Assembly (NCBI GenBank): GCA_965249525.1
Contig: OZ252237.1
Span: 1-64,000, forward strand
DNA length: 64,000 bases
Source: G965240465 sp965249525
GTDB lineage: Bacteria > SAR324 > JACQKK01
Reading direction: 5' to 3'
This document shows, one piece after another, positions 25,719 through 35,065 of this stretch. Position numbers and translations under genes: made by a program. Below the pieces are notes generated by a model. The model was given only the letters and a program-made list of their open reading frames with translations. It was not told where the DNA came from and did no database searches. Positions within the stretch are counted from its first letter, which is position 1. Each line of letters starts with the position of its first letter.

Positions 25719-26840
25719 ATGAAACTGACTATGCCCAAAAAAGTACTAGTTAAAGCACTCAACTCTATTGTTTCATTAACTGATTCTAATTCTGATCGTA
25801 CGATCCTTTCTAATTTTATTTTGAGAGCTTCTGATAATAGCGAAGAAGGCCTTGTAGTGCTGGCAGCTACTGATAGTGAATTATCTGTGCATATTGCTGC
25901 TTTAACAAAGGTGGAACAGGAAGGCGAAATATGTGTCAATGCTAGGAAAGTCCTGGATGTTTGCCGTGACTTCCCTGGTGAAGACATCAAAATTGAAAGC
26001 AATGAAAAACAACAAGTTTTCTTTTCCAGTATTAATGCCAATTTGCGTATGAATTTGGTGGATGTGGGCTTGTATCCATCATTAAAAAGAGATGATATTG
26101 CTACTGCCTTTACGATGAAAGCTGCAGAACTTCGACGCTGTATAGAATGTACTCTATTTGCCGTTCAACCAAACGAACCAAGAAAAAACCTAGTGGGTGT
26201 GTGTTTAAAGCTATCAAGAGACGGTAACATCAAGTGGATGGCTACTGACGGCCATCGACTTTCTACAATTACTGTGCAAGTAGAGAACACTAATGGTGAA
26301 GATAAACCACAAATTATTATCCCTCGTAAGGCAATAGTGGAAATTCAGAAGATATTAGACGACGAGGCAGAAATAAAAGTATCTTTTGATGACCGCCGCT
26401 TGCGTTTGACTTTTGGTTCTATAGAACTGGATACGCTATTGGTGGAAGGCAAATTTCCAGATGTAGAGTCGGTCATACCCAAAGACAACGATAAGCAGGC
26501 CTTTGTCGATAGTCAGATGCTTAATAATGCTCTCAGCATGGTAGCAGCAGTGAGTAGTGACCGGGTACGGGTAGCCAAGTTGAGCTTTCGAGAAGGCAGC
26601 CTGCAAGTAGAAAGCGAAGAACTAGAAAACAGTCACTTCCAAGATCAGATGAAAGCCGATTTCCAGGGCGATCCGTTTGAGATTGGATTTAATGCTAGAT
26701 ACTTACAAGATGTACTCAAGGTGTTGTCAGAGAAACGGGTGCAGATGAGTTTTAAAGGTCCACTTAGCCCTTGCTTAGTGAAGGGTGAGGGAGAAGACAG
26801 GTTCCTTTCTGTGGTGATGCCATTGCGGTTGGAATGGTAG
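25719..26840 (+). CDS. dnaN: DNA polymerase III beta sliding clamp
   Basis: Ring-shaped dimer that tethers the replicase. The 373-residue protein begins MKLTMPKKVLVKALNSI and shows the three-fold repeated clamp fold: VLAATDSELSV in the first domain, WMATDGHRLS in the second, and the C-terminal VMPLRLEW (canonical VMPMRL) that closes the partner-binding groove. It overlaps recF by 7 nt (ATGGTAG), so translation is coupled. Codon use appears AT-richer at the 5' end. Confidence 0.97.
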   Translation: MKLTMPKKVLVKALNSIVSLTDSNSDRTILSNFILRASDNSEEGLVVLAATDSELSVHIAALTKVEQEGEICVNARKVLDVCRDFPGEDIKIESNEKQQVFFSSINANLRMNLVDVGLYPSLKRDDIATAFTMKAAELRRCIECTLFAVQPNEPRKNLVGVCLKLSRDGNIKWMATDGHRLSTITVQVENTNGEDKPQIIIPRKAIVEIQKILDDEAEIKVSFDDRRLRLTFGSIELDTLLVEGKFPDVESVIPKDNDKQAFVDSQMLNNALSMVAAVSSDRVRVAKLSFREGSLQVESEELENSHFQDQMKADFQGDPFEIGFNARYLQDVLKVLSEKRVQMSFKGPLSPCLVKGEGEDRFLSVVMPLRLEW

Positions 26841-27949
26841 TCAGTGAGCTAAGTGTGCGCGATTTTCGCAATTATCGCCAGGAGCATATTCAGCTGGATC
26901 CAGGTTTAAACGTGATTGTAGGCCGCAATGGCCAAGGGAAAACCAACTTGATGGAAGCAGTGCATTTGTTGCTGCACTTGCATAGCTTTCGTCCACATCG
27001 TTGGGAACAGTTGTTGCAGAAAGGTGCGCCTCAAGCATGGGTACAGGGAGAGCTAGAAAATGGCATGGGGATGGATGCTACCCACTTGGAAATTTCTCCC
27101 GCTGGTCGTCGGGCTTCGTGGAATGACAGCTTAGTAAGAAAGTTGTCTGAACATGTGGGGCGTGGTTGTGTAATATTGTTCAATCCAGAACAATTGTATC
27201 GGTATCGTCACCAGCCAGCTGAACGCCGTGCCTTGCTGGATCGGTTTTTGTCTTTTGCTGATCTCGACTATAGTCGGCACTTAAAAGCTTATGCTCGTGC
27301 ACGGAACCAAAAAAGTCAGCTACTAAAAGCGCAACAGCTACATGCTTTGGAGGCTTGGAACACTCTGCTTATCCACCATGGGCAGGCGTTAGTTGCTAAA
27401 CGTCACCAGCTTATTTCCAAGCTTAATAGTTCCTTTGCTCTATTGCATAAACAGCTCACTACTTCCACAGAAACTAAAATAGAGAGTTCTGGATACCTGG
27501 AACTGCGTTATTTGCCTAATCTAGCTGGAGATGAACAAAATTGGACAGAACGCATGCGACAAGTGGCTGAACAGGAGCACTACTTGGGTTATACTTTAGT
27601 GGGACTTCACCGGGATGATATCCAAATGTGTCTGGGTATCTCCCCTATTGCTAAAGGTCAATCGCTAAAGAACAATAGCCGCTCAGAAAGCTTTTTTTCC
27701 CAAGGTGAATACCGCCTGGCTCTACTAACTCTGAAGCTAGCGTTCAATCAATTGTTGAATCATTGTGCAGTGTTGATTTTGGACGATCTCTTTTCCGAGT
27801 TGGATGCTGGTATAAAGCAGAAACTGTGCGGTTACCTTAACAAACTTCCCAACCAGATTCTGATTACCACTACCGAAATTGACGGTGCTGCTTCTCTGAT
27901 GAAGCTTCACCTGCTTCAAGTAGAAAATGGGGCAGTGGCCACGGCATAA
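26834..27949 (+). CDS. recF: DNA replication and repair protein RecF
   Basis: SMC-like ABC ATPase that helps load RecA at single-strand gaps. The 371-residue product starts VSELSVRDFRNYRQ. It has Walker A VGRNGQGKTNLMEA (about residues 29-42), the ABC signature region around FSQGEYRLALLTLKLA, and Walker B AVLILDDLFSELDAG. The methionine overlaps the dnaN stop. Length and motif spacing are normal. The signature glycine motif, usually SQGQ, reads SQGE. Confidence 0.95.
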   Translation: MVVSELSVRDFRNYRQEHIQLDPGLNVIVGRNGQGKTNLMEAVHLLLHLHSFRPHRWEQLLQKGAPQAWVQGELENGMGMDATHLEISPAGRRASWNDSLVRKLSEHVGRGCVILFNPEQLYRYRHQPAERRALLDRFLSFADLDYSRHLKAYARARNQKSQLLKAQQLHALEAWNTLLIHHGQALVAKRHQLISKLNSSFALLHKQLTTSTETKIESSGYLELRYLPNLAGDEQNWTERMRQVAEQEHYLGYTLVGLHRDDIQMCLGISPIAKGQSLKNNSRSESFFSQGEYRLALLTLKLAFNQLLNHCAVLILDDLFSELDAGIKQKLCGYLNKLPNQILITTTEIDGAASLMKLHLLQVENGAVATA

Positions 27950-27969
27950 TTAACCAAGGTGAAACAACC

Positions 27970-30354
27970 ATGAACAAACAGAACTATACCGCAGAAAATA
28001 TTATGGCCCTTAAAGGTTTGGAAGCTGTACGCATGCGTCCGGGTATGTACATCGGAGGGGTGGATGCCAGTGCACTGCACCATTTGGTGTTTGAAATTGT
28101 AGACAACAGCATTGATGAAGCCTTGGTGGGACATTGTTCTATGATTCGGGTGACATTGCATGCGGACAGCCGCGTGACAGTGGCGGATAATGGCCGCGGC
28201 ATCCCAGTGGATATCCATCGTGAGGAAGGAATCTCAGCTGCTGAGTTAGTGATGACCCAGCTACACGCAGGGGGAAAATTTAGCAAACAAAACTATAAGG
28301 TTTCTAGCGGACTAAATGGAGTGGGGGCTTCGGTGGTGAATGCATTATCTGAAAATTTGCGGCTACAGGTGCGTCGAGATGGTAAATTGTGGCGACAAGA
28401 TTATCAACGCGGCAGGCCTCTGGGTCCTTTACAGGCAATGGAAGATACCAGAAAAACAGGAACATCCACTACTTTCCTTGCTGATGCTACGATATTTGAC
28501 AGCGTACAGTTTGAATCTGAATTACTAGCCCGCCGTTTGCGTGAATTGGCGTTTCTCAATCGCAGATTGCGCATTATTCTTATAGATGAAGTCAAAGACA
28601 GAGAACAGGAGTTTTATTTTGAAGGTGGCATTGTCTCTTTAGTAGAATTTCACAACAAAGGTAAGATACCCCTTCATCAGCCTCCTATCTATGTGCGTGT
28701 TTTGCGCGATCAAGTGGAAATAGAAATGGCCCTGCAATACCATGATGGCTACAATGAATCTGTACAAGCTTTTGTCAACAACATTCATACCACTGAAGGT
28801 GGCACGCACCTCTCGGGGTTTCGTTCTGCACTCACCAAATGCTTGAACCAGTATGCATCCAGGCTCAATCTGCGCGATTTGAAAGAGAATCTCTCTGGCG
28901 AAGATGTACGCGAAGGATTAACAGCTGTGATTAGCGTGAAACATCCCAATCCTCAGTTTGAATCGCAGAAAAAAATCAAACTGACCAATGTAGAGATGAA
29001 GGGTTTGGTAGAGCGCTTGGTTAATCAGGAACTGAGTGACTACTTGGAGCACCATTCGCAAGAAGCGCGCAAGTTGGTAGAAAAAGGAGTGGATGCACAA
29101 CGGGCGAGATTGGCAGCACGCAAAGCGCGAGAACTGACTCGTCGCAAATCTGCACTGGAGTTCTCTTCCTTGCCAGGCAAATTGGCGGACTGTCAAGAGA
29201 GGGATCCTGCTCTAAGCGAGTTGTTTGTTGTGGAAGGAGATTCTGCCGGTGGCACGGCAAAACAAGGTCGTGAACGCCGCAACCAGGCTGTTCTCCCCCT
29301 GCGTGGTAAAATCCTCAATGTGGAAAAGGCTCGTGTGGACAAAATGCTCGGCAATGAGGAAATTAAATCGTTGATCACAGCCTTGGGTACCGGCATTGGC
29401 AAAGAAGAATTTGATGCTTCTAAAAGTCGTTACCACCGGATCATTCTTATGACAGATGCCGATGTAGACGGCAGCCACATTCGTACTTTGCTGCTTACTT
29501 TTTTTTACCGACAGATGAGCACACTGATTGACCAAGGCTTCTTGTATATCGCTCAACCCCCCTTGTTTCGTGTAAAGCGAGGCAAAGAAGCATTTTACGT
29601 CAAAGATGAGGCTGTTCTTAACAAGCAATTACTCCAATGGGCTTGTAGCAAGTTGCAACTGCAATCTGCCAAGCAGACTTGGCAAGGTGAAGCCCTGCAC
29701 CAGCTTGCCCTACAATTAGAAGGTTTACAGCAAGACTTTGAACAAATGGTCTTGTTGTATCCTTCTGTTCGCCCACTGTTGGATATCTTGTTGCAGCATA
29801 AGATTTCCTTACCAGAAACACGGACTTGGAAAACTTCTGCTCATGTCGTGTTATCTGCTCTCGCCGACTTCCGTACTCGGTTCAGTTCTTTTTCTCTCAC
29901 GGTCTATCCTTCTCGTCACAGAGAAGAAGTGAGCCTTTTGCTTAACGGGCATCGCATGCAAATAGGCTTGGAGATGTTACAACACCTGAATATCAGGAGC
30001 TATAATCAGCTGGTAAAACGTGTTCAACAACTGGATTTTCTCAATGGTTCTTTTCAGCTGTCCAATGGAGAGACCAAATTTAAAGATATCCACTGGAGAG
30101 GTTTGTTGCCTCTCTTGCTAGAATGTGGTCGTCGTGGGATAGAAATTCAGCGCTACAAGGGCTTAGGAGAAATGAACCCTGAACAGCTATGGGAAACCAC
30201 CATGGATCCCCATACCCGCAACTTGCTGCAGGTTAATGTTCGCGATGGCCTAGAGGCAGATCAAGTCTTTAGTCAACTCATGGGTGACGTGGTGGAAACA
30301 AGACGGGAATTTATAGAAAGTAATGCTCTCCGCGTGCGCAGCCTAGATATTTAA
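27970..30354 (+). CDS. gyrB: DNA gyrase subunit B
   Basis: ATPase subunit of type IIA topoisomerase that introduces negative supercoils. The 794-residue protein has the GHKL ATPase (EIVDNSIDEAL, DNGRGIPVD, GLNGVGASVVNAL), the transducer, and the TOPRIM domain (ELFVVEGDSAGG, DADVDGSHI). The C-terminal IEIQRYKGLGEMNPEQLWETTMDP is present. A roughly 170-residue insert between TOPRIM and tail, as in Gram-negative GyrB, explains the length. An AAGGTG ribosome site precedes the ATG by 8 nt. It closes the dnaA-dnaN-recF-gyrB block. Confidence 0.97.
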   Translation: MNKQNYTAENIMALKGLEAVRMRPGMYIGGVDASALHHLVFEIVDNSIDEALVGHCSMIRVTLHADSRVTVADNGRGIPVDIHREEGISAAELVMTQLHAGGKFSKQNYKVSSGLNGVGASVVNALSENLRLQVRRDGKLWRQDYQRGRPLGPLQAMEDTRKTGTSTTFLADATIFDSVQFESELLARRLRELAFLNRRLRIILIDEVKDREQEFYFEGGIVSLVEFHNKGKIPLHQPPIYVRVLRDQVEIEMALQYHDGYNESVQAFVNNIHTTEGGTHLSGFRSALTKCLNQYASRLNLRDLKENLSGEDVREGLTAVISVKHPNPQFESQKKIKLTNVEMKGLVERLVNQELSDYLEHHSQEARKLVEKGVDAQRARLAARKARELTRRKSALEFSSLPGKLADCQERDPALSELFVVEGDSAGGTAKQGRERRNQAVLPLRGKILNVEKARVDKMLGNEEIKSLITALGTGIGKEEFDASKSRYHRIILMTDADVDGSHIRTLLLTFFYRQMSTLIDQGFLYIAQPPLFRVKRGKEAFYVKDEAVLNKQLLQWACSKLQLQSAKQTWQGEALHQLALQLEGLQQDFEQMVLLYPSVRPLLDILLQHKISLPETRTWKTSAHVVLSALADFRTRFSSFSLTVYPSRHREEVSLLLNGHRMQIGLEMLQHLNIRSYNQLVKRVQQLDFLNGSFQLSNGETKFKDIHWRGLLPLLLECGRRGIEIQRYKGLGEMNPEQLWETTMDPHTRNLLQVNVRDGLEADQVFSQLMGDVVETRREFIESNALRVRSLDI

Positions 30355-30367
30355 GCTTCTGATAGAC

Positions 30368-30386
30368 AGCAAGAAAGTGCTTTTTT
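30368..30386 (+). terminator. Weak terminator after gyrB
   Basis: AGCA (30368-30371) and TGCT (30378-30381) form a short stem with a 6-nt loop, followed by six T residues. The stem is only 4 bp, so its strength is doubtful, but the T run and the position 14 nt after the gyrB stop favour it. Confidence 0.35.
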
Positions 30387-30444
30387 ATGCTTTAGTCCGC
30401 AAGGGGGTGGCTTGATACGGTTTCTACTGTAGTCATTGGAATAG

Positions 30445-31584
30445 TTATTTGTTGTTACGGGCATTGCTGAAGAGGATACGATTGCCAACGAGAGGGTGAA
30501 GTCTGGGTAGCAAACCTTGCTTGCGTAGTCCTATGTCGATTGAGCGGCGAACCTGGTTGGAATTAAGGGACGAAATTAGTTGGAGTTGAAGGGATTGAGA
30601 GCCTTTCATTTTTTGGACTGTGATGCTGCCAAGAGATTTTTTGCTAAGCAGCCAGGTCAGAATCTTGTTTTCATCAGGATCATCAAAGCCATCAAAGCGA
30701 AGCAGCAGATTGTGCAGACGACGTTTTTTATTTCCTAGGCGCAGTTGCTTGATGATTTCATCTGCACTGCGATTGGCAGCGAGCACGATAAGTTCAGAGC
30801 GCCAATTGGGGGATGGGTTTGTCTTGGGAAAACGGAGCAAAGAGACGGAACTAGTGGTATGGGCGAGCAGATTGCTATTGACTGTTTGGATGAGGCGAAG
30901 TTCCAGCAGTCCCTGATTGTGTGTGGCCAGACCATCTTGATGGGGGGAGGAGGAGATGCTGGGTTTGCAGAGTAGTACCCATTTGGCATTAGATTGTCGG
31001 GCAATGGCGAGCAAGCGCAGATGTGCTTCGGCTAGAGAAATTTCTGATTTAAGAGGAGAGACGATTTTATTTTGAGCAATTTTCGCTCCAGTTAAAGAAA
31101 AAACGCGGTCGAGAGTTTGGGCAACTTGACGAGCTTCTTTGGTACTTTCCTTACGAGAGTTTTCACTCAAACAGATGGTAATGATAGAACGTCCCAGGAA
31201 ATTGGGTTGTGAGATACCAAGTGCTCTGATTAATTCAGCAATTTGCGAATCTGAAACTTGGGTGCGGGTACGTACATGCCAGCTGTCCTTGATAAGACTC
31301 TCTTCTAAGATTTGCTGTTGGGTTACGAGAAGTTTTTGCCGATTGCGGATATGGACTTGCAGACCAGAGCGGTGCCGATAAAGATCAGCATGGCTAAGAA
31401 AGGCAGCCAATCTGACTCGGATGGCTTCTTGACGGGCATTCAAAAGTGCTTGTTGGCGAGCGCGTTGGTGATCCCCATTAAACACTTTAGCTTGTGCTTG
31501 AACAATCACTTCAGTTGCTTGTCCACTATGTGGTGCAAGCATGGCCAGTAGAAAAACTATCCACCAAAAACGGAACACAGGCAC
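30445..31584 (-). CDS. Exported protein with FlgT/LPP20-like N-terminal region
   Basis: The 379-residue product has a Sec signal peptide (FRFWWIVFLLAMLAPHSGQA, cleaved near residue 23). Then follows VIVQAQAKVFNGDHQRARQQALLNARQEAI, which looks like the N-terminal fold found in FlgT and LPP20-type lipoproteins, in which an Ala-rich helix follows a short strand. The rest is not recognised and has no transmembrane segment. No flagellar genes lie nearby, so a flagellar role is not supported. It follows cvpA on the same strand, 47 nt downstream. Confidence 0.65.
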   Translation of the reverse strand: MPVFRFWWIVFLLAMLAPHSGQATEVIVQAQAKVFNGDHQRARQQALLNARQEAIRVRLAAFLSHADLYRHRSGLQVHIRNRQKLLVTQQQILEESLIKDSWHVRTRTQVSDSQIAELIRALGISQPNFLGRSIITICLSENSRKESTKEARQVAQTLDRVFSLTGAKIAQNKIVSPLKSEISLAEAHLRLLAIARQSNAKWVLLCKPSISSSPHQDGLATHNQGLLELRLIQTVNSNLLAHTTSSVSLLRFPKTNPSPNWRSELIVLAANRSADEIIKQLRLGNKKRRLHNLLLRFDGFDDPDENKILTWLLSKKSLGSITVQKMKGSQSLQLQLISSLNSNQVRRSIDIGLRKQGLLPRLHPLVGNRILFSNARNNK

Positions 31585-31631
31585 TCAATTAAATGGCAAA
31601 AAAACGGGGTATTCGCCAATGATGGCGAAAA

Positions 31632-32096
31632 TTAAATCCAGCGTTGCATCCAATTGGCCAATCTGTCTAGTTGTGGGGCACTCCAAGAGTGAAACATCCA
31701 GTCCCGAGTTATAGGTAACCGGGCTAGCAAGGTATAGATGGCCAAGCTGACTAGGCCTCCTTTGGCTAGTCCACTGACACCCGCCAATAGTCTTTGAGAA
31801 AAAGATTGCGCGGGAACAAATCCGCTCAACAAAGATAAAATTTTTGCCACTATCAGTGCTGCGATTATTGGTAGAAACCATCCCACTGCTTGTAGCCAAT
31901 GGTTGCTCACCAAAAATTCTGGTAAATGTTTTGCTACCCAGCTGCTGATATCCTCGTGTAGTTTCTGTGCCAACAGGAATCCCGCTATCAAAGCCACCCA
32001 TGAGGACAACTCGCTGCCTAGCCCACGTGCACAAGCCAGCAGCCAAAAACATAGCATGAACAAAGCCAACAGCAAATCAAATAAGTGTAATGTCAT
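31632..32096 (-). CDS. cvpA: CvpA-family inner membrane protein
   Basis: Predicted four-helix membrane protein of 154 residues. The start at 32096 (MTLHLFDLLLALF) follows a strong AGAGGAGGT with ideal spacing; an upstream frame extension lacks support. Hydrophobic segments lie at about 4-22, 28-42, 65-85 and 105-120, with a short polar tail. CvpA proteins are needed for colicin V production in E. coli and are linked to envelope tolerance; the molecular activity is unknown. It lies between trmL and the FlgT-like gene. Confidence 0.8.
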   Translation of the reverse strand: MTLHLFDLLLALFMLCFWLLACARGLGSELSSWVALIAGFLLAQKLHEDISSWVAKHLPEFLVSNHWLQAVGWFLPIIAALIVAKILSLLSGFVPAQSFSQRLLAGVSGLAKGGLVSLAIYTLLARLPITRDWMFHSWSAPQLDRLANWMQRWI

Positions 32097-32191
32097 CACA
32101 CCTCCTCTGTGTGGATAATATTTTGGTTTGCTCACACCAAGACATTTCGTTGCCTATACAAATGGATATGCATAATCTGCGCCTAAGTGGT

Positions 32192-32731
32192 TTAATTGAC
32201 AGAAAAACGGCGAAGCACCTCGTGTACTGTGATTCCTACTACCGTGGCCAGATTTAAGGAACGCACCTGGGGTTGGTGGTGTGAGATCCCATAGCATTGA
32301 TTCGGGAATCGTTGCAGGATCGGTTTGCTTAATCCCTCGCTTTCTTTTCCGAATATCAACCAATCACCTGTGGTTGCTGGACAGTGTGTATAAGGAGTGG
32401 TGGAATGGCGGGAAAACAAATGCACACTACGGGACGGTAGGGTCTTTAAAAAATTTAGTGGATCTTGTGGATGGTGCTGCCAGCGAACAAAACGCCAATA
32501 ATCTAGGCCGGCACGCTTTAAGCGGGTATTAGAAAGTTCAAATCCCAATGTTCCCAGTAATATCAATTGGCAATTGCTGGCGGCACACAGGCGGGCAATA
32601 GAACCTGTGTTGGCAGGAATCTCTGGCTCTACTAACACCACCCGCAAGAGTGGAGGCTTGGTTGTTTTATGAGAGGTGGATACCTTTGAAAGAGTAGGAA
32701 AAGAGTCATCCATTGGCAGCAATACCCCCAT
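32192..32731 (-). CDS. trmL: tRNA (cytidine/uridine-34-2'-O)-methyltransferase TrmL
   Basis: SPOUT methyltransferase for the wobble ribose of tRNA-Leu isoacceptors. In the 179-residue protein, VVLVEPEIPANTGSIARLCAA (residues about 31-50) matches motif 1, LIFGKESEGL matches motif 2, and the final RSLNLATVVGITVHEVLRR matches motif 3. The spacing and LKRAGLDYW segment are typical of TrmL. About 25 serine/threonine-rich residues precede the domain. It sits 20 nt after the argA-like stop. Confidence 0.88.
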   Translation of the reverse strand: MGVLLPMDDSFPTLSKVSTSHKTTKPPLLRVVLVEPEIPANTGSIARLCAASNCQLILLGTLGFELSNTRLKRAGLDYWRFVRWQHHPQDPLNFLKTLPSRSVHLFSRHSTTPYTHCPATTGDWLIFGKESEGLSKPILQRFPNQCYGISHHQPQVRSLNLATVVGITVHEVLRRFSVN

Positions 32732-32751
32732 AAATCAGTAGAGATAAGGAA

Positions 32752-33864
32752 CTAAGCCTGGCTCAAGCGAATGCAAAATGCCCGGGAAGATCTTTGGGAG
32801 TCGTAACTCGCTTGCCAAGCAGCGGGCAAGGTGTGTTTTTCTACTTCTTTTAAGCCGAGTTGGAGGAAGAATTCACCCATACGAGAATCTGTACTAAGAG
32901 CGAATGCGCTACGAAATCCTTCTTTACGAGCCTGCTCAAGCAGGTACTTGGCCAGTTCGCGGGCACGGCCCTGACCTCGGTAACGCGGCAAGGTACAAAA
33001 GCTTGCCAATTCTGCTGCAGTGTCCCAAGGCTGTAGGCGGGCAGCGGCAACTATCAGTCCGTCTACTGTATAGACAAATTGATGTTCCAGCTGAATATTC
33101 AGCTGGTTTTCATCAAGCGGTAGCAATTTGGCGGCAACCGTTTCTGGTTTCAGCAGTAGCTGAATGGTTGGTATATCGGCAAAGCACGCTTGGCGGATTT
33201 GCACATCACGTGGTTGGCTGAGTAGCACACCTGCGCCTTCATAGGTAAATACTTCCTCAAACAACAACCCTGAGCAGGGAGGTAGCAGTACTACATCGGG
33301 TACGCCCGCATTTAGCACCGCTTGGCTGATTTCCAGCAAAGCAGCGACAGGTGATGGATACTTAGTTTGGGCTTCTCTCAATTGTGCGGGGGTAATCTGG
33401 TTGTACTTGGTGATATTTTCTAGCTGCTTGGCTGCGGGGTGAAATAAAAAAAGTTTGCGTGCTTGGAGTAATGGGGCTAGCTGTGCAGCCAATTTTAAGG
33501 CGGGTGAGGGCTCAATGGTAGCAGTGGAACAGGGAGTGGGGGAAATGAACAATACAGGAATACGTCCAGTTTGCAGAGTTGCTTGCACTTGAGATGCACA
33601 AGCCTTGGGAGTATCGGCGGCAAGATACTGCTGCCAGTGAGGGGCAGGAGGATAAAAATGGGGTTGGTTCAATATAGGTTGGTCGGTGGATGCGGCGACT
33701 GTTGCTGCCATACGGATGCGGTATGCTCCTAACACAGTGATATCCAGCCGCATATTCTCCAAATCTTGTGGATTTTCTAAAGCCAGCAAAAACAGTGCAC
33801 CGCGGAAACGTTCGGCATAGTGTGCCAGCTCTAAAGCTTGGAATAACGAGGCACTATCGGTCAT
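32752..33864 (-). CDS. argA: ArgA-like N-acetylglutamate synthase
   Basis: Two-domain protein of 370 residues in the ArgA style. Residues 1-225 would be the amino-acid-kinase-like arginine-binding domain, and 225-370 is a GNAT acetyltransferase with YRGQGRARELAKYLL (acetyl-CoA loop) and the ArgA-like ending LPAAWQASYDSQRSSRAF. The kinase-like half is degenerate, without the glycine-rich strands of NAGK-type domains (LENPQDLENM in place of LGGE). Activity is likely but feedback control by arginine may be altered. I start at the ATG 33864, which aligns with the ArgA N-terminus; a longer TTG frame to 33942 exists. Confidence 0.7.
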   Translation of the reverse strand: MTDSASLFQALELAHYAERFRGALFLLALENPQDLENMRLDITVLGAYRIRMAATVAASTDQPILNQPHFYPPAPHWQQYLAADTPKACASQVQATLQTGRIPVLFISPTPCSTATIEPSPALKLAAQLAPLLQARKLFLFHPAAKQLENITKYNQITPAQLREAQTKYPSPVAALLEISQAVLNAGVPDVVLLPPCSGLLFEEVFTYEGAGVLLSQPRDVQIRQACFADIPTIQLLLKPETVAAKLLPLDENQLNIQLEHQFVYTVDGLIVAAARLQPWDTAAELASFCTLPRYRGQGRARELAKYLLEQARKEGFRSAFALSTDSRMGEFFLQLGLKEVEKHTLPAAWQASYDSQRSSRAFCIRLSQA

Positions 33865-33985
33865 GAAGAAACTGTGAAGTGTGGGTTGAACTTTATCAAA
33901 TAATAAGCACTCAAAAAGCAGGACATAAAATGGTGAGGGCAACAGTAAAACAACACGGTAACACGAAGAAAGAAACGATGGAGAC

Positions 33986-35065
33986 CTATACGAGAGAACT
34001 TTTACCAGCAGAGAGGGTCAGACTTTTCCTAGAAGAGCTATGTGCTGAACGCAATACGCTAAGCAAGTTGGTGATGTCTGCAGGCAGAGGGCTATGAAAG
34101 CGGATCCAAGTCTGCTTTTGAGGATGTTCAAAGCCAAGAAAAGCAGCATGCAAAGCTTGCCGTCCTATTTTTTCTACTGCCTGTAGCACTGGTTTGGACA
34201 ATTGTAAGCCGCGGTGCCGGGCTTGGCCGTAAAGTGGATCTCCAGCCACAGGTAAACCCAGATGAGCTAAATGCACCCTCACTTGATGGGTACGTCCGGT
34301 TTCCAATCGTAAGCGACATAAGCCAAATGCTCCCAATCTTTCCATCACCCACCAGTGAGTCACTGCTGTGCGCCCATCAGGACGCACAGCCTGTTTCAAT
34401 CGGTTTTGTGGATGACGGCCAATGGGAGCTATTACCTTTCCACTGTTGGCATCGGGAGTGCCTACCACCACTGCTATATATTTGCGTTCACTCTGATGTT
34501 GTTGAAACTGCTTTGCTAAGGCTTGATGCACCTGTAATTGTTTGGCTACCACTACCAAACCGCTGGTGTCTTTGTCTAAGCGATGGACAATTCCGGGGCG
34601 TGTATCAGTACCAACCTCATGTTGTGTGGTCACAGATTTGGTGGCATGGGAGTAGGGCGAGCTTAAGTATTTTCCCATTCCCAGCAGCCGATGTATCACT
34701 GAATCCTCCCAATGTCCGGCAGAAGGATGCATTGCCAACTGGGGAGGCTTGTCTATCACCAGTAAGGCTTCATCTTCGTATACTATAGGCAAGTTTTTTG
34801 ACACATGGGTTAGCTTTACTATCGGTCGTGACGGCACATGCCAGCAAATGTTATCATCGGGTTTCAGGCGGTCATCAGGTGTTCCCAGGACACCGTTAAT
34901 CTGCACGGCACCTTGAGAAATCCAACGGTGTGCTTCACTGCGGGAACAAAGCTCCGGCTGACGGCTGAGCCATATATCTAGTCGTATACCGCTATCTTCT
35001 TCCAATGCCGTGCGCTTGAACAAACCAGCAGGCCTATTAGAATTCAAGAATCTCAAATTGTTCAT
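33986..35065 (-). CDS. rluD: Ribosomal large subunit pseudouridine synthase D
   Basis: Makes pseudouridines in helix 69 of 23S rRNA. The 359-residue protein has an S4 domain (RLDIWLSRQPELCSRSEAHRWI, about residues 28-50), then YEDEALLVIDKPP and the catalytic HRLDKDTSGLVVVAK loop. RTHQVRVHLAHLGLPVAGDPLYG is the C-terminal signature. The start overlaps rng by 29 nt. The alternative of a later start would delete only a non-conserved leader. RluC or an RluA paralogue cannot be wholly excluded. Confidence 0.88.
   Translation of the reverse strand: MNNLRFLNSNRPAGLFKRTALEEDSGIRLDIWLSRQPELCSRSEAHRWISQGAVQINGVLGTPDDRLKPDDNICWHVPSRPIVKLTHVSKNLPIVYEDEALLVIDKPPQLAMHPSAGHWEDSVIHRLLGMGKYLSSPYSHATKSVTTQHEVGTDTRPGIVHRLDKDTSGLVVVAKQLQVHQALAKQFQQHQSERKYIAVVVGTPDANSGKVIAPIGRHPQNRLKQAVRPDGRTAVTHWWVMERLGAFGLCRLRLETGRTHQVRVHLAHLGLPVAGDPLYGQARHRGLQLSKPVLQAVEKIGRQALHAAFLGFEHPQKQTWIRFHSPLPADITNLLSVLRSAHSSSRKSLTLSAGKSSLV

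Noticed and set aside
32110..32118. Perfect DnaA box TGTGGATAA upstream of cvpA
   Set aside because: A single 9-mer is expected about once by chance in 64 kb on two strands, it has no companions, and the DnaA here has altered recognition residues.
34234..34788. 184-codon plus-strand frame inside rluD
   Set aside because: Antisense to the conserved RluD catalytic domain, with no family match or ribosome site.
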